DNA of 64,000 bases from contig JAPLOA010000078.1 in NCBI GenBank assembly GCA_026400835.1, positions 25,205 through 89,204 on the forward strand, read 5' to 3'. Position numbers and translations under genes: made by a program. Below are positions 53,179 through 62,563 of this stretch, piece by piece (position 1 is the stretch's first letter; the number at the start of each line of letters is the position of its first letter). Source of the DNA: Planctomycetales bacterium. Its GTDB lineage: Bacteria; Planctomycetota; Planctomycetia; Planctomycetales; Planctomycetaceae. The notes under the pieces were generated by a model. The model saw only the letters and a program-made list of their open reading frames with translations, was not told the origin of the DNA and searched no databases.

Positions 53179-54122
53179 TATTCTTTGTCAGTACGAACAC
53201 GTACCTGCAGAGCACCCAGCATGCGAGTGATCCGATCTTCTTTGCCGTTGATGAAGAGTACGTTCTCCAGCACGATCGCTCGACGTTCATTACTGGCGTG
53301 AATGATCAAACGACCGGAACGCAGCAGCATGTATTCAAACAGGTCATTGATCTCTTTGTCGATTCGCAGGTTCGGAGCTGAGAATCGTTCGAGATTACTC
53401 AGGAATCCATGGTGATGCAACAACTCGTTGCCTTTCACTTCCCAGTAATCGAAGCGACGACTGATCATCACCCACATGTAAAGGAACAACATGATCATCG
53501 TGTAGATCATGTAGAACGAAGCATTCGCCCACGGCTTTATGGCGAGCAATCCCTGAACCAGTTTTGGAGCAAGCCCGGGATTCTGAGAAAACAGGAACCA
53601 CAGGCCAATCACGATAGCGGTAATCGCAAAGAACCAGGTCAGTGAAGTCGTGCGTGGAAAATCAAACGAGATCACGACCATGTTCAATGCGAACACAATC
53701 AGAAAAATTCGAGCACACACGTGGTGGTACGAATGAATTTTCACGGAAACCACATCGGAGTCTGCCCCATCGGCAGCCGGAGCAGACTCGGAAGCCGCAA
53801 CCGCGTCGACAGCAGGGGTTACGCCCATCGAACCCGCCGCATCCTCATCAGCCGAAGCTGCACTCGAAGGCGCCTCATTCGCAGTCTGCACTGCAGCCTT
53901 CATTACGATCTGAGCATTACGGCTTTGCTGAGCGACGATTTCGTTCGTCGGAATATCTCCTTTGGCCCACATCACGATGGAGCAAAAGAGAGCCGTCAGG
54001 ACCGTCGGATAAAGAAACACAATCTTCGGGTAAGACACCAGATATACGTGATCCGGCATCTCAGGTGCTGAAGCAACTGGTGGCGGGCTGGGAGTGGCGG
54101 AAACAGAAGGATCCTGACTCAT
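53178..54122 (-). CDS. membrane protein with a bacterial PH-like domain
   Basis: A 314-residue protein. It has a hydrophobic segment near residues 34-52, a long Ala/Ser/Asp-rich linker (about 75-125), two segments near 135-175, another near 200-220, and a C-terminal domain from about 228 that fits bacterial PH (bPH_2-type) strands: YWEVKGNELLHHHGFLSNLE, MLLRSGRLIIHASNERRAIV and LENVLFINGKEDRI. It leads an operon with cysteine desulfurase and the DUF4159 protein, joined by overlapping or adjacent codons. Function unknown. Confidence 0.8.
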   Translation of the reverse strand: MSQDPSVSATPSPPPVASAPEMPDHVYLVSYPKIVFLYPTVLTALFCSIVMWAKGDIPTNEIVAQQSRNAQIVMKAAVQTANEAPSSAASADEDAAGSMGVTPAVDAVAASESAPAADGADSDVVSVKIHSYHHVCARIFLIVFALNMVVISFDFPRTTSLTWFFAITAIVIGLWFLFSQNPGLAPKLVQGLLAIKPWANASFYMIYTMIMLFLYMWVMISRRFDYWEVKGNELLHHHGFLSNLERFSAPNLRIDKEINDLFEYMLLRSGRLIIHASNERRAIVLENVLFINGKEDRITRMLGALQVRVRTDKE

Positions 54123-54396
54123 GAAACGTGATCCCGAAATACTGAAAGGGAATGACCTGTCGAGTTGTCTGAACTGTGTTGCTGTCGATCCAGCGTTGAA
54201 CAGCGAAATCTAACCGCACGGACCACGACTTGCCAGGGTTCCAAGGTAAGACGAGGCCTCCAGATACTGGTCCAGACGCAGGCGTGAGGGCTGATTCGCA
54301 GCCAAAACTCAAATATTGGCGACATTCACCCGGCTGTTTGCCAGTCAGCACTTCTCGCAGCCGCGCGCCCATTTCCCAATTTTCTGAGCTGCGAGG

Positions 54397-56292
54397 CTAT
54401 CTGGCACCTACACGGCCATCCAGCATAGGAAGAATCACGGGCAACATGGCCTCAGCCAGCACCTTATGCCCAGACGGATTCGGATGACATTGATCTGTCG
54501 TCCATTCTCCAATATCCGTCCCTTCGGCATTGGCTTTCGACCAGATCTGAAAGTGATCGACCAACGGCACGTTCTGCTCACGAGCAACCTCGCGGCAACC
54601 TTCCACGAATGGCTCCAGTCGCAGATTAGGATTCTCACCCACGCCATTCGGTGCGGCCTTGTCTCCCCAGCGTGGTTCTGTCATCAGCACGACTTGAATT
54701 CCCGTTCGACGCAACTCACTGACGATCTTCTGCAAATTGGCAACATAAACATCCTTCGTGAGGCGACTCTCTTTCTGCCCCTTATCAACATAACTGTCGT
54801 TCGTTCCGTACATGACGGTTACAAGAGTCGGCTCCAGACTCAGGATGTCGCGGCTCAGCCGGGCGAGCGCCTGATCGGTGCGTTCACCTCCGATACCGTG
54901 ATTAATGACATCAACGTCATATACAGCCTTGCGCAGTGAAGACTGCAGCAGTGATGCGAACGTTTCTTCCGGTGTCACTCCTGATCGGACACCTTTCGTG
55001 ATCGAATCGCCCAGAACGACAACTCGAGCCCGCGCGGAAGCGGCCAGATTCTTATTCGGCTGACTCCACTGAACTCGCGCGGCAAATACACTGCCATTAG
55101 CTCCACGAGGATGAACTTTGCCCTCAGCCATATATTCAGCATCAGTGACCCACGATTCATTCGGAGTCATCGCGGCAGCACCAAAATTTCCCAGCATCAC
55201 TCCTCGCTCCGGGATCAACACTTTTTCTGTTGCGCGAATGACGTGCCTCTTTGCGGGATCCACCTGAGCCAGAAAAATGGGTGCCCGATTGCGAGCAATA
55301 TGGTCGTTGTTGGCGCCGCGACGCGTATAGCTGAGAAACAAGCCCTGATCATGAACCAGCCAGTGCTGCTGCGTGTTGTAACTTCCCAGATCCGAGCCAT
55401 TATCGAAGGTCCACGGCTGAACCGGCTCGAAGTGCAGACCATCCTGACTGGTCGTGACATAGCCGCGAGCATCGTTTCGCAGAGTCAGGTAATACGTTCC
55501 ACGGAACAAGGCCAGAGATGGTTCATAGAGTCCTCGCCCTTCCTCCAACGACAATTCATCGCCTTTCTCAATTAGTTCCAACGTGGTCCCGTCGAAACGG
55601 CAATGCAGTACGGTCGACTGATAGCGTTCGCTACCTCCGGACTTAAGATACATCGGCACCAGCAGAGTACCGTCGGGACGAACAAGCCATTGAACACACC
55701 CCGGAGCCACCAGAAAGTGTTTGGACTCTTCATCCGGCATCGCCAACATTTTCCACTCGGTCCAGAAGCCCGTTTCAGGATCATACGTGGCATACGCGCA
55801 CTGATGGGAACGCGGTTGATCAAGAAGTTGCTCGCCCGCGTCGCTGTATCGCAGTTTGGTTCCGATCGCCAAAAGCTTGCCGGACTGACGATGCCAGCCA
55901 GGTGTCACGTCACAAACAGCAATCGTTTCGCCGTCAACTTTCTTTGAGTCAAGTTCTTGCGGGAGTGTTGGAGGAGTCCAGGTCGTGCCTCCATCGTCAG
56001 ATCTCATAAAATAGACACCCGAGTAATGGTCAGAGACACCCAGATGCTTTTGCAACGTGCAGATCACGATCGGAGTTTCCGAGTCAGCAAGCGGGATCGC
56101 TGCGATCCGAGGATGGAACCAGCAAAAGTCGGAACTCAACTCCTGATGCATCACATCCAGTTTGACTTCGTAAGGCAATGTCTGAGCCTGCAGCATCGTC
56201 AAACCGGCGGTGGACATCGACAAGCAGAACCCCAGCAGACTCCAAACGGAGACCCGATTCAACAAACCTGCGGTGCTTCGGTGCGAACTCAT
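54397..56292 (-). CDS. secreted sialidase-like propeller fused to an SGNH/GDSL hydrolase
   Basis: A 631-residue exported protein (signal about 1-37). Residues 45-405 form a sialidase-type beta-propeller with an Asp-box-like S-D-D-G-G-T-T-W at 98-105. Residues 420-625 form an SGNH hydrolase: Ser430 in VVLGDSITKG, the Gly block GIGGE, Asn498 in MYGTND, and Asp600/His603 in TTDQCHPNP, so all four blocks are intact. The pairing suggests removal of an acyl group from a glycan, together with binding or cleavage of a sugar. The propeller's catalytic Arg triad is not certain. No polysaccharide cluster is adjacent. Confidence 0.9.
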   Translation of the reverse strand: MSSHRSTAGLLNRVSVWSLLGFCLSMSTAGLTMLQAQTLPYEVKLDVMHQELSSDFCWFHPRIAAIPLADSETPIVICTLQKHLGVSDHYSGVYFMRSDDGGTTWTPPTLPQELDSKKVDGETIAVCDVTPGWHRQSGKLLAIGTKLRYSDAGEQLLDQPRSHQCAYATYDPETGFWTEWKMLAMPDEESKHFLVAPGCVQWLVRPDGTLLVPMYLKSGGSERYQSTVLHCRFDGTTLELIEKGDELSLEEGRGLYEPSLALFRGTYYLTLRNDARGYVTTSQDGLHFEPVQPWTFDNGSDLGSYNTQQHWLVHDQGLFLSYTRRGANNDHIARNRAPIFLAQVDPAKRHVIRATEKVLIPERGVMLGNFGAAAMTPNESWVTDAEYMAEGKVHPRGANGSVFAARVQWSQPNKNLAASARARVVVLGDSITKGVRSGVTPEETFASLLQSSLRKAVYDVDVINHGIGGERTDQALARLSRDILSLEPTLVTVMYGTNDSYVDKGQKESRLTKDVYVANLQKIVSELRRTGIQVVLMTEPRWGDKAAPNGVGENPNLRLEPFVEGCREVAREQNVPLVDHFQIWSKANAEGTDIGEWTTDQCHPNPSGHKVLAEAMLPVILPMLDGRVGAR

Positions 56293-56678
56293 GAGGCATG
56301 ACTTTCAGCATTAAAGGAAACTGCAACCCGGATGGTCTGACTTATCGCGAAAGAAGCACATGAGACTGGCTCCGATCGAATCGCACTTTGCAGCGAGGGT
56401 GCCAGGACATCTGCGAGATTGGCGTGTCACATTTGCGGTGTTAGCACTCGACACAGAAGAGCAAACAGCAACGCCGACAAGTTTCTTTTCACCAGCGTCG
56501 CACATCGTGGGATCTTACACTGATCAGTCCTCAGAGTGACACCTTGCCGAAGAGCAGCGCACACACATTCCACCCCACGAAGCTTTTTCCGAGCCACTTT
56601 TCAGGCTTCTTTCGCTTGTTCAGGGCGGCCGGGAGGAACGGGAGGCAAACCGCCTTGACGGCTTTGACCATCCTGACA
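56293..56678. other. intergenic region, nothing identified
   Basis: About 385 bases between the photolyase gene end and the sialidase-SGNH gene start, both minus-strand. Frames here show no family likeness and no membrane or signal character. It should hold the sialidase-SGNH promoter. Confidence 0.45.
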
Positions 56679-58196
56679 TTACTCCGAAGGCTCGTTATCG
56701 AACAGAGTTGGCGTTCGTTTCGAACGCCGGGGCTGCTTGCCGCGATGCGACCGCTCCTTCTTACGAGATCCGTGCTTGACGAATATCGTGGGAGTCGCAG
56801 CTTTTGCATCAGGTGACTTGCGGATGGCGTACAGCACTTCAGTCATGCGCCTGGCACGCTCAGCAAAAGTCACAATCGGTCCGGGGTAACCTGTCACTCG
56901 ATCGCCACTGACGATCTGCTGTGCCGAAGCGGCCTGCAACTCCGGCACCCAGTGTTTCACAAAGCGGCATTCGGCATCCCAGTCACAGAGCTGCTTGGTT
57001 GGGTTGTAGACGCGAATAGTATTCCAACCGACAACGCCCGCCTGCATCTGAAGCTGGTTCAGGTGGATACCGGGATCATAGTCGCGAAACACTCGAGCCA
57101 GATGCGGATGGATGAGTCGCCAGTCCAGATGGAGCACATGACATGCGAAGCTCACGACCATCGCCCGCATACGAAAGTTTACGAATCCGGTCGCCGACAG
57201 ACATCTCATGACCGCATCGACCAGTGGAAAACCCGTGCAGCCTTTTCGCCACGCCGCATGCAGTCGCTCGTCATTCTCGTACGGCATGTCTCGGTAGCTT
57301 GGGTGCAGACTTTGGAACTCAAGTGCTGGTTCAGATTCGAGCCGTTGGGTGAAATGGTCTCGCCAATGCAGCCGGCTCAGGAAAGCCTGAAGACTCTGCT
57401 TCCACCTTGAGCACTGAGGATCTTCCGGATCGAGTGCTGCAAGTCTTTCTCGGACAGCGTGCCATATCTGTCGAGCCGTGATTGTTCCCCAGGCAAGATG
57501 AACACTCAATCGAGAGCCAGCGGTGAACGCGGTATTGGGTGAGCTGATGCCGCCTCGATACCATCGCCCGCGATGATCGAGGAAGTTGGCCAACGTGGCC
57601 TGAGCATCGACCTCACTGACAGCCTGCCAGTGATTATTGGATGTGAAAGCCGTCAACTTTGGAAACGCAGTCGAGGCTGCTAATTGCCGGAGTTGATCCG
57701 TCTGACGAACTTCAGGTATCGACAGCGGCGGCACGTTGACGATGCGGGATCGCCACATTTCCTGCAAGCGGTCACGGTTCACTCCGCTCCGTCGAACGCT
57801 CGACTGAGGAAACTCGCTGTAGACAATTCCTCGTTCTCGACACCACGCGGCCACGGCCAAATCACGGCGAAAAGTAATATCGTTACCGACTTCCTCATGA
57901 GCGAACACATGAGTAAACGGCGTGATTGCGTGCAGCTTCGACAGTTTCTCTGCCATCTCACCATGCGCGATGATGATATCTGCCCCATGATTTCGTAGCG
58001 CCGCCCTCAAGCCACTGACCGCCTGCCACTGAGCATGAAGGTGCATATTGGATGTGTCGTCCGCGGCGAGCAAACATGGCTCGAAACAGAAAAAAGGCAG
58101 AACATCCAGCCCGAGGCGCTCCGCCTCGTTGAGGCAGGCATTGTCGGTCAGCCGGGCATCCCGCTTAACCCACCAGACAACAACATCTCGAGTCAA
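56679..58196 (-). CDS. photolyase/cryptochrome-family flavoprotein
   Basis: A 505-residue member of the DNA photolyase/cryptochrome family. The Rossmann part (VVVWWVKRDARLTDNACLNE) is followed by the FAD-binding helical domain: AFLSRLHWRDHFTQ, GCTGFPLVDAVMRCL, GFVNFRMRAMVVSF, LDWRLIHPHLARVF. In place of the usual NGxWQW segment it has YDPGIHLNQLQMQAGVVGWN and TIRVYNPTKQ, which marks a distinct branch of cryptochrome-like proteins. A basic tail (SRKKERSHRGKQPRRSKR) ends the protein. It may repair pyrimidine dimers in light or act as a blue-light sensor; the sequence alone does not decide. Confidence 0.88.
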   Translation of the reverse strand: MTRDVVVWWVKRDARLTDNACLNEAERLGLDVLPFFCFEPCLLAADDTSNMHLHAQWQAVSGLRAALRNHGADIIIAHGEMAEKLSKLHAITPFTHVFAHEEVGNDITFRRDLAVAAWCRERGIVYSEFPQSSVRRSGVNRDRLQEMWRSRIVNVPPLSIPEVRQTDQLRQLAASTAFPKLTAFTSNNHWQAVSEVDAQATLANFLDHRGRWYRGGISSPNTAFTAGSRLSVHLAWGTITARQIWHAVRERLAALDPEDPQCSRWKQSLQAFLSRLHWRDHFTQRLESEPALEFQSLHPSYRDMPYENDERLHAAWRKGCTGFPLVDAVMRCLSATGFVNFRMRAMVVSFACHVLHLDWRLIHPHLARVFRDYDPGIHLNQLQMQAGVVGWNTIRVYNPTKQLCDWDAECRFVKHWVPELQAASAQQIVSGDRVTGYPGPIVTFAERARRMTEVLYAIRKSPDAKAATPTIFVKHGSRKKERSHRGKQPRRSKRTPTLFDNEPSE

Positions 58197-58429
58197 CCTC
58201 GCCTCCCGTTTCTGCCTGCCATTGCATTCTCACAAGCCCTTATTTGCAGGCACGCGTATGAAGATTCAGCAACTGTGCAGGGATGCTTTGGCGAATCACT
58301 ATGTCGAAAAGATCAATCGTCAGCACACTGTCACGTGTACGCTTCAGACTTCGCTGAGTTGTTTAAAGCAGTTTGCCCTGTTGTCCCGTGGTCGCTCATG
58401 ACAGCGATTTTAGACGCCTTTCGAAGACG

Positions 58430-59455
58430 TCAAGGCCCTCCGCGCGCCCACAAATCCCGGAGCTCCTGTTCTCGATGTTCGCGAATCGCTTCAGCAGCCC
58501 TGACCCCGGCCAGAAACGCGCCCTCGACCCGACCGCCAGCCAGCCAGTCACCGCACACCGCCAGCCCCATTCTGGGATCGAAAAGCATCCGCCGTTCGTC
58601 GGGTTCAGAGTATTGACCATACCGCCAGCGGTGCGCTGCCGCATAGCGCTGCAGTGGCAGAGGGCCCGCGATAACATCCTCGAACGCTTCAAAAAGATCC
58701 TTCGACACTCTGTCCGCAGGCGCTTCAAGGTGATCCGCAGACCACTCCGGGCTCGCCTGCAACACCCAACAATCCGCCTCTCGCTCTCGCCCCGGCTTCG
58801 AGCTGTTTCGAGCAACCCAGGCAAGGGGAGAGTCATGCACAAACGCGCCGTCCCATGGCAACTCAACTCGCGATTCGAACGCCGCCATCACGGTCCAGCA
58901 CGGTGTCATTTTCACGGTGGATGCGACAGCTCCAAAATGATGCGATCCAAGCAGAGCAGCCGTCTGAGGCGCGGGGAATGTTACAACAAGTGTGTCGAAC
59001 GGTCCGACAGTCTCATTCGCTTCACTAGCGATCGTCCAACCGACTGCGCCGTGGGTGACAGCAGTGATCTGAGTCGCAGTTCGAACGCACAGTCCCACTG
59101 CGAGATCAACTGCCATCGCCGACATGCCCGGCATTCCAACGTAGCGGGGTTCCAGCGAGCTGGCGATCACCGTCTTATCTTCGAGGCGAATGATTCTCCC
59201 GATCCACTCCGCCACGACCCCTCTCGCGAGCCAGTCGTCTGTAACCTCTCGGAATAGCGGATCATCCGCGGTGAAAAATTGAGCACCGTGGTCAAATCTT
59301 AAGTCAGGCTCGGCCCGTCGAGTGGCCGTTCGTCCGCCGAGACCCCGGCCCTTGTCGAAAACGGTCACGTCAAATCCTCCAGCCACGAGTTCACGCGCGC
59401 AGGCGAGACCAGCGATCCCGGCCCCGATGACTCCAACCGTGTGCCCGCGTGTCAT
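58430..59455 (-). CDS. renalase-like NAD(P)/FAD-dependent oxidoreductase
   Basis: A 341-residue flavoprotein: the FAD motif TVGVIGAGIAGLACARELVA, then FDKGRGLGGRTATRR and a C-terminal LAVCGDWLAGGRVEGAFLAG, the pattern of the bacterial renalase-like group (oxidises alpha-NAD(P)H isomers or related cofactors). GAGGAG precedes the ATG by about ten bases. It lies 233 bases upstream of the photolyase gene on the same strand; a cotranscript is possible. In other bacteria such FAD proteins accompany photolyases in light-response gene sets. Confidence 0.88.
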   Translation of the reverse strand: MTRGHTVGVIGAGIAGLACARELVAGGFDVTVFDKGRGLGGRTATRRAEPDLRFDHGAQFFTADDPLFREVTDDWLARGVVAEWIGRIIRLEDKTVIASSLEPRYVGMPGMSAMAVDLAVGLCVRTATQITAVTHGAVGWTIASEANETVGPFDTLVVTFPAPQTAALLGSHHFGAVASTVKMTPCWTVMAAFESRVELPWDGAFVHDSPLAWVARNSSKPGREREADCWVLQASPEWSADHLEAPADRVSKDLFEAFEDVIAGPLPLQRYAAAHRWRYGQYSEPDERRMLFDPRMGLAVCGDWLAGGRVEGAFLAGVRAAEAIREHREQELRDLWARGGP

Positions 59456-59657
59456 TTTTCAGAATCTCCTCGCTGAACCCATGAGCCCTCGCCTTCGATC
59501 AGAATCATTGGCCTGAAACAGGAGCAAGGATCAAATCCTCGTGAATCAACAAGACGCGGCTGCGATCATGACAACATGATTCGAAAGCCACCCCGAAAAC
59601 CAGTCAGATCCCTGTATCCGCAACTGTCTCCGCACCTGATCGATCCCGTTGTGTTTC

Positions 59658-59924
59658 TCAGTCACGCTGTCCCGGAGCGCGAAATCGACCGAAGCGAAAA
59701 CTACGGAGTGCCTGATGTTTCGTCCGCCGACCTGCAGTTCTCTTCCGCCAAAGTTTGAAAGAGCCTGTGCTGAGGTGATGCCGCATTAGCTTGATGACTT
59801 CCCCCGGCGTCAAACCAAACTGACTTCGGATGGTGTCGAACGATGTGCGATCCTCCCAGGCCATCTGAATAATTCGATCCAGATCGGCATCCGTCAGCAT
59901 CTCACTCATGGGTTCGCTGGGCAT
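59658..59924 (-). CDS. DUF2805 (TIGR03643-type) protein
   Basis: An 88-residue protein with the family pattern DADLDRIIQMAWEDRTSFDT, SQFGLTPGEVIKLMRHHL and SFKLWRKRTAGRRTKH. The small helix-turn-helix-like fold suggests nucleic acid binding, but no function is established. A GTG at 59939 opens the frame; the ATG at 59924 or 59909 is more likely. Proteins of this family are often encoded beside photolyase/cryptochrome genes, as here. Confidence 0.85.
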   Translation of the reverse strand: MPSEPMSEMLTDADLDRIIQMAWEDRTSFDTIRSQFGLTPGEVIKLMRHHLSTGSFKLWRKRTAGRRTKHQALRSFRFGRFRAPGQRD

Positions 59925-60620
59925 AGATGTCACTCGCACTTGAGTCGAAAATCAATGAAACGTCGGCGTTCAGTGGGAGAGCCGTAAAATCCCATCATTG
60001 TTGAGCCGCCCCGAATGGCACGCAATACTGTAGCTTACAAACGAATTTCAGCCGGCTCATTTGGCTTCTCTCGCATCTTTGTCACATTGTCGATGGGAAA
60101 CCTCACCCTCCGATTGTCTCTTAGCAGATCATAGTTCCGGCCCATAAAATCCCAAAACAAAGTGTTGAACGAGCGGGCATCTGCGATCGCATTCGCGAGA
60201 CCGCCTGTAAACGCCTGCTCATAACACGATTCTTCACGAAAAACAGAAGATCACGAAAACCATCGGCGTACACCCGGCATAGCGATTGATCAAAGTCGGT
60301 TTCCGGATTTTGAACGCATCATTAGGGGAGGGGCATCATTCACTTCGCTCTCGTCAGTCATGTCGCCCAAGTGCGACTTCCAATGTCATCAGATTCGGAC
60401 TAAGACAGTGCCAGTCTTTGTTGACACGGAATAGTGCTCGCAAGGTGGAAGGGCGTTCTTGTCGCTGCCATGGGTCCTTAGCCGCTGAACACGATCACCG
60501 CAAATCAGACGAATACCATCGAACCACAGTTAACAATCACTAAACCTCACGGGGTTACATGAACGTTATGAACGATTTAATCGCTGGGTAAGTCTGGATG
60601 TCTGCCGAAGGAGCTGCATC
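59925..60620. other. gap holding one unassigned coding-like frame
   Basis: Besides the frame at 60035-60250 nothing is supported. TTTTCGTGATCTTCTG and TTTTCGTGAAGAATCG (minus strand, 60232-60265) form a partial tandem duplication. Promoters for the small membrane genes and for the minus-strand DUF2805 gene should lie here. Confidence 0.4.
60035..60250 (-). pseudogene. coding-like frame of unknown family, probably a gene remnant
   Basis: The minus-strand frame is open for about 72 codons after an in-frame TGA and lacks an early start codon. The product includes SCYEQAFTGGLANAIADARS, then FNTLFWDFMGRNYDLLRD and VTKMREKPNEPAEIRL before TAA. Composition and codon pattern look like real protein and not a shadow, yet no family is recognised. 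The best reading is the C-terminal end of a decayed gene. A short protein starting at the internal ATG of MGRNYD is also possible. Confidence 0.35.
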
Positions 60621-60800
60621 ATGAACAGGAAAATGCTGGGGAAACTTGGCTTCGTAATCGCTGCGGGTGCTTCGTTCCTTTTCTCCATCTCGCTGTGGTT
60701 TACCGGCAGCAAGCAGGAGGGAATGTTCGTGGGGCTTTGGGTGCCGTCGATCCTGAGTTTCGGAACACTTGTGCTTGGGAGTTCGAACAATGGCAAATAG
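60621..60800 (+). CDS. small membrane protein (59 residues)
   Basis: Found by direct translation. The product starts MNRKMLGKLGFVIAAGASFL, has a second hydrophobic segment (FVGLWVPSILSFGTLVLG) and ends SSNNGK. AAGGAG stands nine bases before the ATG, a strong ribosome site. The stop overlaps the start of the next small gene by 11 bases. Two membrane helices are predicted by eye. No family is known to me. Confidence 0.75.
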   Translation: MNRKMLGKLGFVIAAGASFLFSISLWFTGSKQEGMFVGLWVPSILSFGTLVLGSSNNGK

Positions 60801-60897
60801 TGATCTGGTTATTTTTCTTGTGGGCTGCGGGGTATTCGCTATAGCTCTGACATCAACATTCATTTCTCTGATGGTCAGTGCCAAATCGGACGAGTAA
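60790..60897 (+). CDS. small membrane protein (35 residues)
   Basis: A 35-residue frame, MANSDLVIFLVGCGVFAIAL with a single membrane helix and a short polar end (VSAKSDE). It begins inside the last codons of the 59-residue gene, so it is translationally coupled to it, with GGGAG upstream. The pair looks like a two-subunit membrane module of unknown role. Confidence 0.65.
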   Translation: MANSDLVIFLVGCGVFAIALTSTFISLMVSAKSDE

Positions 60898-60986
60898 CCC
60901 TGGTGGGGGCGTGAGTTAGTCCGTGACTTGCTGAGTTACGTCAGGTTGCAGATCACTCCGGCTTCAAATTTTTTTTGATATCTCGA

Positions 60987-62561
60987 ATGGCAAATGTCAA
61001 AATGGAAGATCGACCAGGCAATGAGCATGAAACGCTGACGCTGCTGACCGGGGCAACAGGGTACGTTGGCGGAAGATTGCTGACTCTTCTGCAACAGCAG
61101 GGGATCCTCGTACGTTGTCTGACACGTCGCCCTGAAGCTCTTGACGATCGCCGTTCAAGCACAACGTCAGTCGTGGCTGGTGACGTGTTAGATCGCGACA
61201 CGTTGCCGCCAGCTTTTGTGGGAGTGGATACGGCCTACTACCTTGTGCATTCGATGGGCGCTCATGGGAACTTCGAAGAGCAGGATCTTATCGCAGCCAC
61301 GAATTTCGCAGAAGCTGCCACAGCCGCTGGCGTACGACGCATCATTTATCTCGGTGGCCTTGGCAATCCAGACCATGAACTTTCAAAGCATCTCCGCAGT
61401 CGGCAGGAGACTGGCGACGCACTCCGAGCTCATCATTCGCAGGTGATTGAATTTCGAGCCTCGGTTGTGATTGGATCGGGCAGTCTTTCCTTTGAAATGA
61501 TCCGTGCTCTCGTAGAGCGTCTGCCGATCATGATTTGTCCTCGCTGGGTGCACGTGAAGGCTCAGCCGATCGCTATCGAGGATTTGCTGAGCTATCTTAA
61601 GGCTGCACTGGACTTGCCGACTTCCGGATCTCAAGTTTTTGAGATCGGTGGGCCGGACCAGGTATCCTATGGGCAGATCATGCAGGAGTATGCCCGGCAG
61701 AGAGGCCTCATTCGCTGGATGATCCCGGTGCCTTTTCTGACGCCATACCTTTCAAGTCTTTGGCTTGGCCTGGTGACGCCACTTTATGCACGAGTCGGCA
61801 GGAAACTGGTCGAAAGCCTCCGCAATCCGACGCTTCTCTCAAACAATCTTGCGTCGACTTCATTCTCCGTCCGACCCCGAAGTTACCAGGAAGCTATCGC
61901 TCGCGCTCTTGTCAACGAAGACAGCGAGTTTGCTGCCACACGTTGGTCGGATGCCCTCTCATCAGGGGGGGAAGTTCGATCGTGGGGTGGTACTCGGTTC
62001 GGCTCCAGACTTGTTGATTCGCGAACAATTGTCGTCTCTGTTCCGCCCGAGCAGGCATTTCGCCCAATCCGCCGTATCGGTGGTCGAACGGGTTGGTATT
62101 ACGGAAACTGGCTGTGGACGGTTCGTGGTTTCATTGACCTGCTGCTCGGTGGCGTGGGCGTTCGACGCGGACGGCGCGATGACGACTCCCTACGTGTCGG
62201 GGATGCTCTCGATTTCTGGCGTGTTGAATCGTTCGATCCGGATCATCAACTGCGGCTCCATGCCGAAATGAAAGTTCCCGGTCGCGCATGGCTGGAATTT
62301 GAAGTGACGCCGTGTCAGGAAGGGAGTACCATTCGTCAGACGGCCATCTTCGATCCGCTGGGCCTCTTCGGAATTCTTTATTGGTACGGTATTTATCCGC
62401 TGCATCAATTTGTCTTTGCAGGAATGCTTCGCAACGTTGCTCGCGCTGCCGAGGTTTCCCCTGCATCGGCTGGTAAGACAGCATCGGCAAACAACCCTGC
62501 ATCGACTGGTAAGACGATCACCAACACTCCAGCGACTGTAGGTCGTGACCTGGGAACGTGA
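60987..62561 (+). CDS. SDR-family protein with C-terminal DUF2867-like domain
   Basis: A 524-residue protein. The N-terminal NAD(P)-binding part reads LTLLTGATGYVGGRLLTLLQ, with YYLVHSMG, RRIIYLGGLGN and EFRASVVIGSGS, an atypical extended SDR. From about residue 320 a DUF2867-type region follows (PPEQAFRPIRRIGGRTGWYY, FRVESFDPDHQLRLHAEMK-like text near WRVESFDPDHQLRLHAEMK, and AIFDPLGLFGILYWYGIYP). A low-complexity tail with PASAGKT/PASTGKT repeats ends it. Proteins of this architecture accompany photolyases and FAD oxidoreductases in light or singlet-oxygen gene sets. ATG at 60987 is preferred; 61005 is an alternative. Confidence 0.88.
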   Translation: MANVKMEDRPGNEHETLTLLTGATGYVGGRLLTLLQQQGILVRCLTRRPEALDDRRSSTTSVVAGDVLDRDTLPPAFVGVDTAYYLVHSMGAHGNFEEQDLIAATNFAEAATAAGVRRIIYLGGLGNPDHELSKHLRSRQETGDALRAHHSQVIEFRASVVIGSGSLSFEMIRALVERLPIMICPRWVHVKAQPIAIEDLLSYLKAALDLPTSGSQVFEIGGPDQVSYGQIMQEYARQRGLIRWMIPVPFLTPYLSSLWLGLVTPLYARVGRKLVESLRNPTLLSNNLASTSFSVRPRSYQEAIARALVNEDSEFAATRWSDALSSGGEVRSWGGTRFGSRLVDSRTIVVSVPPEQAFRPIRRIGGRTGWYYGNWLWTVRGFIDLLLGGVGVRRGRRDDDSLRVGDALDFWRVESFDPDHQLRLHAEMKVPGRAWLEFEVTPCQEGSTIRQTAIFDPLGLFGILYWYGIYPLHQFVFAGMLRNVARAAEVSPASAGKTASANNPASTGKTITNTPATVGRDLGT

Positions 62562-62563
62562 GA

